Position numbers and translations under genes: made by a program. 64,000 bases of DNA, from contig MU004184.1 in NCBI GenBank assembly GCA_010093605.1, forward strand, positions 64,179 to 128,178, read 5' to 3'. Origin of the DNA: Lophium mytilinum (Eukaryota; Ascomycota; Dothideomycetes; Mytilinidiales; Mytilinidiaceae). The notes under the pieces were generated by a model. The model saw only the letters and a list, made by a program, of their open reading frames with translations, did not search any database and had not been told where the DNA came from. This document shows positions 55,465-64,000 of this stretch, in pieces. The stretch's first letter is position 1. The number at the start of each line of letters is the position of its first letter.

Positions 55465-56409
55465 TTAGTTGGCTAAGGAACCGGGTTGGTGAGTCCTGTT
55501 TACTCGTCGGGATGGATTGGCCAAGGAACTGGGGATGGTGATGGTTATCCCACCTGTTCGCCGGGACGGGATGACCACGGACGACGCCGTCCTCTTTACC
55601 TGCTTACTAGGCACAGGGGACTCATTGGCAGCCTTATCTTTGCATCTCAGCTCAGCTAGCCGAGCTGATTCCTCCGTACAGAGAGCAGTTGAATCTTCAT
55701 CGTCATGCTCGTGGAAATGGCAGGGATCCTCGTTGAATTCTCCGCCGGCGGTAGGAATCAAACTCTCCTTATTTGTAGCCTGCAACAGTAAGAATCGTCT
55801 TCTACTGATCACTGCTACGCCTAATAGAAATTCGTGTGGCATGTTGTCGTAGGCGGCAATGTCGTCGTCGTTATCTTTTGCCGGGTTCCAATAGTGTGCA
55901 AAGTACTGGATCAGCCATCGACAAAGCGTGGAGGACGCCGGCAGCTTTTCGAAGGCCCGATGTATGTACGATGTCGACAAACTTTGAGCGGTACGATGGC
56001 CATACTGTATCTGAATGTATCTCATGGCAACATTACGTAGCTCCGGGACTTCGTAACGATCTCCAAACGCGTATAGATCGAGAAGCTCAGCGCTAGACAG
56101 ATGCCACGCGGGCTTGCTGCTATTCGACGTACGCTGGGTCTCTAGCTCTTGGGTATAGAGCCACTTCATGAGGATCTGCATCGTCTTGACATTGGTCTCC
56201 ACTGTGGTCGTGCGCTCCTCGGCTTCCTTGAAAGCGCCCTTGAAGAGTCCCCGGAAGTATTCAGAACAACCGCATAACAGCTCCAAATGCACATTGTATG
56301 GAGTGGCATCGGGGCCGACTTTCAGGGTCACGATTGTTTGGTCGGTGGGAGAGATGAAGGAGGATCGCTTGCGTTTGAGGGTCGGTGTCGATGACGCGGA
56401 TGGAGGCAT
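55465..56409 (-). CDS. BTB/POZ-domain protein 6
   Basis: Single exon, 314 residues from the ATG at 56409 (upstream in-frame codon is TTG). Start TLKRKRSSF, then BTB core IVTLKVGPDATPYNVHLELL, EYFRGLFKGAFKEAEERT, MQILMKWLYTQEL, AELLDLYAFGDRYEVPELR; then IHRAFEKLPASSTLCRWL, MPHEFLLGVAVISRRRF and CHFHEHDDEDSTALC, which keeps the Cys-His tail of paralogues 1 and 2. A basic C-terminal extension has a short repeat (SSLANPSRR / PGSLAN). Upstream-most gene of the minus-strand BTB set. Confidence 0.83.
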   Translation of the reverse strand: MPPSASSTPTLKRKRSSFISPTDQTIVTLKVGPDATPYNVHLELLCGCSEYFRGLFKGAFKEAEERTTTVETNVKTMQILMKWLYTQELETQRTSNSSKPAWHLSSAELLDLYAFGDRYEVPELRNVAMRYIQIQYGHRTAQSLSTSYIHRAFEKLPASSTLCRWLIQYFAHYWNPAKDNDDDIAAYDNMPHEFLLGVAVISRRRFLLLQATNKESLIPTAGGEFNEDPCHFHEHDDEDSTALCTEESARLAELRCKDKAANESPVPSKQVKRTASSVVIPSRRTGGITITIPSSLANPSRRVNRTHQPGSLAN

Positions 56410-57615
56410 TGAGGCAGCAGGGCCAGGGCCGGATCGAAGTCTTGTAGACGTAGGTTGACAATGGTCTGTAAGATGCCGGCTGATGGGATGTTGACGGTGG
56501 TGAAGCTGGAGAGCTGGTGGATACCGTACCGTGTGCAAGAAGGGGTGGCAGTCGCGCCTTTGGTCTCGCGTCTCGAATAGATGATACAGCGCTGTAAATA
56601 TGTAGGTATCTATACTCGAGTATTACCCGGTGAGTTGATGGCAAGTATGTATGGCGTCGACGGTCTTGAAGATGGAGAGTTGGCGAATCCAACGCTAGAA
56701 AGTTGAGTGGCAGGGTGACTCTCGTGGGAACGCGCCTGCTAAAGCTGCCTACTGCCCCTCAACACCATCGTCAGGGCTCCATTCCACCAACCCTAACACC
56801 GTCTTCACGATGGCCTAGCTATCCATATCTTCGGCACCAATCCTTTAGCATAACTGGGTGTAGACTTGAGCCTATACCTACCAATCATTCGCGGCTACGG
56901 CTTTCAGAATGCTGACCCATGTCTTGGCTTCCCCTCACAGCTGAGCCCTCGAGCATTGATAGAACACGCTGCACATCGACTAAATTCAGAGAAGTTCAAA
57001 AGAGGTTTAGACCTTTGTTGAAAGGTTCAAGATGTTTCCTTTTCTCCAATATCTCGCGACTGCAATATATACGAACGTCACATCTATCGGCGGACTCGAG
57101 TAATCCTCATCCAGTCATGCTCAGCTGCGGAGACGCGCCATCTCCGCACTTCCAAGAGGTCCCAAGACGGCTCCTCCGCCCTCTTCCTTGATCCTTATGC
57201 AAGCATCGAATCAAGCACAATCTTGCAGTCTCTATACGGAACTGCCATGGTAGCATGTACGACGTCGAAAGACTTGCGGGCTGGTTGCAGGGCGTGGCGG
57301 TGGCCACGAGGTTCTCTTCTATTTTTCGTTCTAAATTCTGTTTCCTGGACTTTTCATTTACACCTTTCTGATAAATTCTAATTTTCACGTGCATCTTTAT
57401 CACCCCCTGCGGGATTGATCTTCCGGCCCAAGTATTCGGCTGCTGAGTAACAGTCTGGACCTTAGGCCATATTTCTATCCTCAAACTACGAGTTCCTAGA
57501 CCGAAGTAGAAACTGAGCTCCCATTGATAGTTCTAGCTGTACCTCCAATTTCATCTTTCAGGCAACCTGGTAGGATTATATCAGGTTCGAGTCATTCCTA
57601 TGCCTCCGCTACAGC
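56410..57615. other. Intergenic region
   Basis: About 1.2 kb between the BTB island and the transporter relic. No gene recognised. Confidence 0.45.
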
Positions 57616-59262
57616 ATGACATCCATAGAGAAGACCGAAATCAGCCAGCTCGAGAATGTTCCGACTCTTGACGAATTGAAGAAGTCAATTACAATCGACA
57701 CCATCCGCAATGACGAAGCGCTCAAAGTACTAGCCCACTACGCGGGCAGCGAAACATGGGAGCTGAAAGAAGAGAAACGGTTGGTCAAGAAGATCAACCG
57801 AAGACTTGTGTCCATCCTCTGCATCACTTGCGGACCGGTATCCAATATTACGACAAAGCCATGCTCTCCCAAGCTGTACGCCCTATCCCTTCCTCCCGCC
57901 TTTCCTCTACTTCCACTTGACCCTCTCTAACGACCTACAGGCCCCCTTCGGCCTCCGCACCGACCTCGAACTCACCCAAGGCAACCGCTACTCCTTCTCC
58001 GCCAGCATATTCTACCTCGGCTTCATCGTCGGCTCCTACCCAGCTATCCTCCTCGCGCAGCGCTTCCCCATCGAGCGCGTCGCAGCCCTCATCGTCCTCA
58101 TCTGGGGCGGATGCCTCATGTGCACCGCCGCCGTCTCCAACTGGCAGGGCCTCTACGCCCAGCGCTTCTTCCTCGGCTTCCTCGAGTCCGGCATCTCCCC
58201 GATGTTCATGCTCGTCGTCGGCGAGTGCTATAACAAGAAAGAGCAGGCGCTACGCATGGGGGCATAGTACTGCTGCACGAGGTACGTGAGCGCTGTCTCT
58301 CCGCTCATCAACTACGGGATCGGGCGTATCAAGGGGAGCTTGGCGAGCTGGAAGTATATGTACCTCGTCGCCGGCGCGATCACAATGTTGTGGGCGGCTG
58401 TGATATTCTTCTTCATGCCGCCGGATCCGATTCGCGCGAACGGTTTCTCGGAGCGTGAGAGATATATCGCTGTGGCCAGGATGCGGCAGAATAATGCCGG
58501 CGTGCGGAATACGCATTTCAAAGCCGCGCAAGTCTATGAAGCGCTGCTGGATATCAAGTTCTGGATTGTCTTCGCGATCGCTTTTCTCATGATGATCGCG
58601 AACGGGCCTGTCTCTTCTTTCATCCCCATCATCATTGCCGGCTTTGGGTACAGCCCGCTTAACCCTCTCCTTCTAACCTTACCAGCCGGTGCGGTCTTTG
58701 GAACCATCGAGATCATGGCGCCACTTGCCGCCGCGAAGATCCCGAATTCAAGGAGCCGGATCATCGTAATTTGCCAATGCGGCACTATACTAGCGAGTTG
58801 GCTGCTATGGCTGCTGCCGCGGGAGTCGAAGGGGGGACTGCTGTTTGGGTGTTAAGTTCTCGCGAGCTTTGGGGGGAGCTGGGGTGTCGCGATGGGGATG
58901 CAGATTGCGAATACGGCCGGCTATACGAAACGGTCTGACACTTCTTCTGGTATCTTCGTGGGTTACTGCCTAGGTAGGTCGTCTGCTTTCATTGCCACGT
59001 GCTTTTCGTTGCTGATGAACCTTTAGGCAATCTTGTTGGTCCCCTCCTCTTCAAGCCCGCCGATGCGCCGGAATACGCACCGGGCTTTATCGGTGTGCTT
59101 ATAACCTCTATCATTACTGCGGCTCTGGCGGTGATGTATAGTTACGTCTGCGTCTGGGAGAACCACAAGAGGGCTGAGACCGGGACGATGGAGGGGTTTG
59201 AGCATGCGTACGAGGACGATCTCACGGATACGAAGAATCCACAGTTCAGGTATACGATCTAG
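57616..59262 (+). pseudogene. Broken allantoate-permease-like (Dal5 family) MFS transporter
   Basis: Three exons are still visible (57616-57875, 57941-58973, 59027-59262) with intact splice sites of 65 and 53 nt introns. The sequence follows the anion:cation symporter group closely: QYYDKAMLSQA, NRYSFSASIFYLGFIVG, QRFFLGFLESGISPMFML, SPLINYG, IANTAGYTKRS, and a GTMEGFEHAYEDDLTD tail. Three lesions break it. Five extra nucleotides lie between GGA (57832) and CAA (57843), shifting frame. A TAG at 58265-58267 sits where the family has Trp. A TAA at 58853-58855 sits where the family has Tyr. Everything else keeps frame, so inactivation is recent. Its former role was probably uptake of a small organic anion or vitamin. 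Confidence 0.85.
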
Positions 59263-59439
59263 AGACCCAGGGAGGCTTCGATGTACGTGGTGGGTTGCCA
59301 AAGACTACTCGCTGTCTGTTTAACTTGTACTATGGCCTATCGCAGTGTCCGGAAATGCGTGAAATAGATGCTCGTGATCATTCACTCCCATATCACGTGC
59401 TGAGGGGCTTTACATCCTATCCTGGGATTGGCGAGGATG

Positions 59440-61310
59440 TTGGGGCACCTCTAACAGTGGCATTTGTCGCTCAAATAGCACTCCAGGATGCTTCGATCTG
59501 TAATATATCGTCGCTAGAATCCCACAGGCGCGTAATTCAAAGTCCTTGAAATTCTAGCTCCCAGATCACGTGCTGACAGCTGCGACATGCCTTCCTGGGG
59601 CTGGTGACTATGTTGGGCCACCCCAAACGGCGCTATCAGGGCCACAAACAACCAAATCTTCTGCCTTGATAGGAAGGGGGCTGCGAAATCATCCTACTGA
59701 ACGGATCAATCTGCCAAGAACCTGTTTCTCGTCGTCTCGCCTCCGACATCGAAGCTGATTATCCCCCTATATGCTGAGCCACCTCAAACAGTTTTTGTGA
59801 GGAGATCAGACGGACGAGAGTCGTGCTGTTGATTGGTTGGTGTAGTAAAATCATGGTGCTTTGAACAAGGACTTTATAAGGTTCCGATTCTTGGTTCCCT
59901 TCTTTCAACATTGAGGCTGATTGCCTAGCAGTATGTTGAGCTACCTCACACACTGCTACACGGGCATCAAATCGACGAGAACCGTAGCCTAAACCGGACG
60001 GGACAGCGGAATCATTGAAACTTAAGGCCGGATTCGTCGAGGTCCTGATTCTTGGGTGTCTGCTTTTGTCATCGACGCTATTTGTCTAGCGGCACGTTGA
60101 GCCACTTTAGACGGCACTGCTACGGGAGCAGATGGTCGAGTACAATGCTGCTAAATGGGTGGGCTAGCAGAAATATAATGTTTCTAGCACGGATTCGGCA
60201 TGGTCCTAATTCGTGGGTGCTCGTTTTTAACAATGAAGCTGATCGCCGCATAGCATGTTACGCCACTCCAGACGGTACTATTCCAAGCACAATTCAACGA
60301 GCATGTGTCCCCCAAACAGGAGGTTCACGAAAATGTGGTGTTTGCAATGATAAACGAGGCAAAGTTCCAATTTTGCAGCTTTTGACATCAACGTCAACTA
60401 TCTGAAAGCGTGATGAGCAACTTCAGACGATCCCAAGAGGCTGGCAAAGTGGGAATCATTTACTTCTGAACTAGAAGGGCTACAGGAATACGTTGCTCTG
60501 AATCATGAACGAGGCAAGGACCTCATCTCTGCGGTCCTGCTTTTGACATCGAAATTGACGGCCCAGGCCTATTATGAGCTACTCCAGACGATGCTAAGGT
60601 GATAGCAAGCGAATAGGAATACCGCTCCCATCTCGCTAATAGGCGAAAAAGTGAACAAGGTCTCGAATCACATGCCCGTGCTTTTCACATCCTATTAAAA
60701 AAAAAGTCATTAGCCTGGCCACTTTCAGACGATACAGTTACGCCCTGAAAGCGACGGACAATCTGGACCTTCCAATCTCTACGCCCGCGCTTTTGACATG
60801 CTATACGGCTATTTTCTGATGGCCTGGAACACCTCAGACGGTCACATCGTGAGTGCAATTGCCCGAGAATTCTGCTCGTGCTCCAAGTATAAGAAGACGT
60901 CTTGATTCACGCTCCCGCGCCCTTTGCATCCAATCAGGATATTTTAGCAGGCTAAGCCACCTCAGACGGCTCTAAGAAGGGTACAAGCGCCTGGATGTAC
61001 GGGCCTTTCAATGTGTGCACTTATGCTTTTGACATTAGATGTGAGATTTTCTTCGTGCGTTTAGCCACCTCAGACGGTCCGATGACAGTTCCAAATGCTT
61101 GAGAAACCGGCCATTCTGATTCAAGTGGCTATAACTTTGACATCTAGTATGGAATTCTTCAGTAGGTCGAGCCACTTCAGACGGTACGATGACAGTTCCA
61201 AATGCTTCAGAAACCAGCCCTTCTAATTCAAGTAGCCATGCTCTTAACATGGGTCATGGGATTTCTTTAGTAGGTTGAGCCACTTCAGACGGTACTATAA
61301 CAAGTGCAAA
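59440..61310 (+). repeat. Decayed tandem array 3 of the hairpin-core repeat
   Basis: About 14 units. Most share a TTTTGACATC-like start, then a GTTGAGCCACTTCAGACGGTAC-type core (for example GAGCCACTTCAGACGG near 61170 and 61280), then a variable part. Unit length falls from about 160 bp at the left to 105-108 bp at the right, and the right-hand units are the most alike. The leftmost units (GGGGCACCTCTAACAGTGG at 59442-59460) look like those of arrays 1 and 2 and link the two subtypes. The array fills the space between the transporter relic and the PrpD-like gene. Confidence 0.78.
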
Positions 61311-61480
61311 AGCTGAGTCACAGTATTGCATATCAGCCTCTTAATTTTAGACGTTCACTTTTCAAATTCATATTAGGTTCACCACACAGCGCATGCTACG
61401 ACACTGTATGTTCGAAGAAGATCAATTGTGCAAAGAAACAACCACATAAAGCCCACGCCGCCTGCCCACAACCACCACTC

Positions 61481-62974
61481 TTACGCCCACTTCCAGAACA
61501 AGTCCACAAAGTCGGCCACCTCGATGTCGTCTACTTCCACCATTTCCAGCATCTCGTCCACCCTGTCGTCTCCGAAGTCCCCCTTCTGCATGTTCTTCCG
61601 GAACTTCTCTCCGACCATCAACGCCGTGTCCTCCCTCTTTGGGTGCCCAACTGGGAATTCCACCACCTTTTCTGGGACCTCCGCGTCCACGCCCAGCAGC
61701 AACTTGATCCCATTTGCCGCACTCCGTGTCCTCTCGTCGTCGTAACCCCGCGTGAACTCTTCATCCTCAACAACAATCATTCTTCCCCTAAGCGCTTCCA
61801 CTCTCGGGTCTCTCGCCCACGCGCTGTCGTCTTCGTAGTCCTCTTCTTCCACCATTTCCCCCTCCAGCAACAAAACCACCGCCACCACGTACCCCAAATC
61901 ACCCCTCCGCCCGACCCCACTCCCGCCCCCACAACTCCTCTTCCCCGCCCTCGTCGTCCGCAACACCACGTTTTGCACGTCTTTCTCGACGCTGAGGCCC
62001 ATCTCCAGCAGCATGCCCACCAACCCCACCGCCGCTTCCACCGCCGAAACAGCCCACCACGCGGCCGGCACCAGCTGGAAGTACGCGTTCTTCTCCAAAC
62101 TCCCATACACTCCCGGCAGTCTTACGTCCATTCCCCCCAACACCGCGTCCTGCACTCCCCAACCTTCCGCCCCAAGAACCATCGGAACGCCAGGCTGCCC
62201 CCGCTGCGCCAACAGCGCGTGCTGCACCGCGCGTGCGCCCGCGTCGGCGACTTCCCAGCTCTTTCTGCCGGATCCAGGCACGCGGAGGGCGCCAGCGTCG
62301 GCCCACGCGTTGGAAAGAGCGGCGAGAGCGTCTTCTTCCGAGAGCTCGAGGAGGTGAGACACACACGCCGTGGCGGCGACGTTGGCGAGCAGGGCCGGGG
62401 AGAGCGTGGGATTGTGGGCGGCCAGGCAGCCGTAGAGCTCGTAGGCCTCGATTTGGACGGTCAGGAGCGTTCGCAGCGACACGCCGGTTGGCGGCTCCGG
62501 GGAGGCGCTGGCGTGCGGGAGGGAGCTGACGGAGCTCGCGGTCGGGGTGGAGGATCCGGAGCGCGAGGACGGGGCTGGGCGGGTGCGGGTGCGGCTGAGC
62601 CAGTCTGCGGTTGCGAGGAGGGCGCCGAGGGTGGAGGAGGGGTGGCCTGGGGTGGTGGTGGGCGGGCCAGAGGTGCTGCCGTGGGGGTGGGTTATGAGAG
62701 CCCCGAGGTCGAAGGCGCCTTTGACAGGGTCGAGCTCGAAGCTGGTGCCGGGGAGGCGGAAGCCGCAGAGGACGGTGGTGCCGGGGACCATGGGGCCTAC
62801 GAGGCGGCGGTAGGTTGGGTCGGGCGAGGAGAGGTTGGCGATCGCGGTGCCGAGGGCGTCGAGGAGGGAGAGGCGCGCGAGGTCGTAGGCAGAGGCGGAG
62901 GTGATGGGCGCGTGGTGGATGTAGTCGAGGGTGTCTTGGAGGACGCGATCGTAGTCTGAAGCTTGGGCCGCCAT
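61481..62974 (-). CDS. Divergent MmgE/PrpD family protein
   Basis: Single exon, 497 residues, ATG at 62974. The N-terminus follows 2-methylcitrate dehydratase-type proteins: LSLLDALGTAIANLSSP, LVGPMVPGT, GFRLPGTSFELDPVKGAFDLG, and GHPSSTLGALLATADWLSR. The C-terminal part also matches (DYEDDSAWARDPRVEALR, FPVGHPKREDTALMV). Two family segments are replaced: the LDFNDT-like segment after FDLG by a Ser/Thr/Pro stretch, and the YPAEFH-like segment before AVEAA by LVPAAWW. It may therefore not be an active dehydratase. A Ser/Pro insert lies near residues 130-165. Codons run C-ending to G-ending along the gene. Confidence 0.83.
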   Translation of the reverse strand: MAAQASDYDRVLQDTLDYIHHAPITSASAYDLARLSLLDALGTAIANLSSPDPTYRRLVGPMVPGTTVLCGFRLPGTSFELDPVKGAFDLGALITHPHGSTSGPPTTTPGHPSSTLGALLATADWLSRTRTRPAPSSRSGSSTPTASSVSSLPHASASPEPPTGVSLRTLLTVQIEAYELYGCLAAHNPTLSPALLANVAATACVSHLLELSEEDALAALSNAWADAGALRVPGSGRKSWEVADAGARAVQHALLAQRGQPGVPMVLGAEGWGVQDAVLGGMDVRLPGVYGSLEKNAYFQLVPAAWWAVSAVEAAVGLVGMLLEMGLSVEKDVQNVVLRTTRAGKRSCGGGSGVGRRGDLGYVVAVVLLLEGEMVEEEDYEDDSAWARDPRVEALRGRMIVVEDEEFTRGYDDERTRSAANGIKLLLGVDAEVPEKVVEFPVGHPKREDTALMVGEKFRKNMQKGDFGDDRVDEMLEMVEVDDIEVADFVDLFWKWA

Positions 62975-63344
62975 CGTGAGGTTTGGTGATGGTGATCAGA
63001 CGGTTGTTGAAGGAGGTTGGAGGTTGGACGAGAAAGCTGAGGGCCTGGTGGGAATTTATATATCGGGTGAAGTGGATGAGGTTTGTGCGCCGACAACACA
63101 CGTGTGGGAAGGGACTGGTTGAATGTTGGGATTTGACGGCGGAGAAGTGTCCGTCGGTGAAGGTGGTAGCTGGTGTCGATCATCAATGAACCAAGGCCTT
63201 GAATGGAGCAGTCTGAGCGTCGATCTCTTAGGAGGGCTCCGATTGATATACAATTGAGCTTATTCTGACATTTCTTTGGTGGTGTACCGTGTGTCTTGGT
63301 TGACTAAGTAGAGGAGTATCAAGCATCCGCCACCTTTCGCCTGT
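62975..63344. other. Promoter side of the PrpD-like gene
   Basis: The minus strand carries TATATAAA (63062-63055), 81-88 nt upstream of the ATG. Nothing else recognised. Confidence 0.5.
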
Positions 63345-63890
63345 TTTGTGGAGTGTAGGAGTGATGGAGGTGGAGGAGCCGCCAACCCTCTCTTATAGCT
63401 CTATTCGGAGCCACGAAATGCTACGGAGGAGGCGAACTCTTCGTAGCCGCTCTAGTTCTGCTCGATGTAACGTATTGCCACGAAGCAGGCAAGCTGTTTG
63501 TAGACTCTTGAAACAATGATTTGTGGAGTGTAGGAGTGATGGAGGCGGAGGAGCCTGAAAGCTCTCTTATAGTTCTGGTCGGAGCAACGACATGCTACGG
63601 AGCAGGCGAAGTATTCGTAGACGCCTGACGTGATGGTTTGTGGAGTGTAGGAGTGGTGGAGGTGGAAGAGTCGGAAGGCTCTCCTATAGTTCTGTTCAGA
63701 GTAACGAGATGCTACGAAGCAGGCGAGCTGTTCATAGACTCTTGACGCGATGATTCGTGGAGCGTAGAGGTAATGGAGGTGGAAGAGATGACAGCCTCCC
63801 TCAAAGTCCTGTCCGAAGTGATGACTTTTTACGGAGCAGGCGATTTGTCTGTAGACGCCTGACGTGACGAGCGGAGTTGTAATGTGTCGG
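63345..63890 (-). repeat. 117-bp minisatellite with a conserved minus-strand frame
   Basis: TTTGTGGAGTGTAGGAG-type blocks start at 63345, 63520, 63637 and 63754; the last spacings are exactly 117 bp, and the first is 175 (one unit plus 58 bp). On the minus strand the array is open from about 63958 to 63452 and encodes a 39-residue unit (for example RLFHLHHSYTPQTITSGVYE followed by YFACSVACRCSDQNYKRAF). No start codon beyond the first frame ATG or family is recognised. A gene is possible but not shown. Confidence 0.7.
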
Positions 63891-64000
63891 AATTCAGTCT
63901 TGCCAGAGTGGACAGGTGTGGAAGACACTTCTAGACACTTTAAATTCTTCGACGGCAATTACATTTTCCTTGATGCCATGAAAGAGACCAGGGACTTTGG

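Noticed and set aside
57570-57600. GGTTCGAGTC-like B box before the transporter relic
   Set aside because: No matching A box or cloverleaf upstream.
59440-61310. CRISPR-like array
   Set aside because: Units are long, decayed and without uniform spacers, and the host is a eukaryote; it is an ordinary degenerate tandem repeat.
61304-62959. A 551-codon open frame on the plus strand
   Set aside because: It is antisense to the PrpD-like gene, starts without a good ATG, and is low-complexity Arg/Gly/His/Pro sequence produced by the strong codon bias of the real gene.

Overview
The window is nuclear DNA of a filamentous ascomycete. A class Dothideomycetes affiliation is my inference from gene content. 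Supporting signs are very short GT-AG introns (mostly 40-80 nt) with CTAAC/CTGAC-like branch sites, a Zn2Cys6 regulator, a HET-domain protein, a GH7 cellobiohydrolase, an SNG1-like membrane protein and families found only in fungi. No rRNA, tRNA, CRISPR or intact transposase gene was seen.

Layout. 0-4.3 kb: an F-box/2EXR-like protein faces a zinc-cluster transcription factor tail to tail. 4.3-7.2 kb: no gene recognised. 7.3-8.8 kb: a secreted GH7 cellobiohydrolase, followed by a decayed tandem-repeat array and a short fragment of a Pho85-type cyclin-dependent kinase. 13.2-17.9 kb: a small secreted protein, a protein with four DUF3820-like repeats, and a secreted tannase/feruloyl esterase followed at once by a second repeat array. 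19-27 kb: a five-exon Fe(II)/2-oxoglutarate dioxygenase whose long first intron holds a copy of the same repeat, a basic hypothetical protein, and an SNG1/DUF3533 membrane protein. 27.4-35 kb: a DEAH-type RNA helicase, a chromodomain-like protein and a SnoaL-like protein.

35.4-56.4 kb is an accessory island. It holds six paralogous BTB/POZ genes interleaved with a HET-domain gene, a C-terminal-membrane protein, two unrecognised genes, and a 975-residue protein. That protein joins a chymotrypsin-like domain to a complete peptide:N-glycanase (PNG1) domain in one reading frame. BTB proteins often act as ubiquitin-ligase adaptors and PNGase acts on misfolded glycoproteins, so a proteostasis or recognition theme is possible but is only inference. 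57.6-59.3 kb: an allantoate-permease-like transporter broken by one frameshift and two stop codons. 59.4-61.3 kb: a third repeat array. 61.5-63 kb: a divergent MmgE/PrpD protein. 63.3-63.9 kb: a 117-bp coding minisatellite.

The main unexplained signals are (i) the PNGase fusion, (ii) a dispersed and tandem repeat family centred on a small hairpin core (GCCACT-loop-AGTGGC), seen as three arrays and several single copies including one inside an intron, (iii) the BTB island, and (iv) a within-gene switch from C-rich to G-rich coding strand shared by many genes on both strands. All exon limits were read by hand from frame, splice sites and family similarity; nothing was searched or computed.
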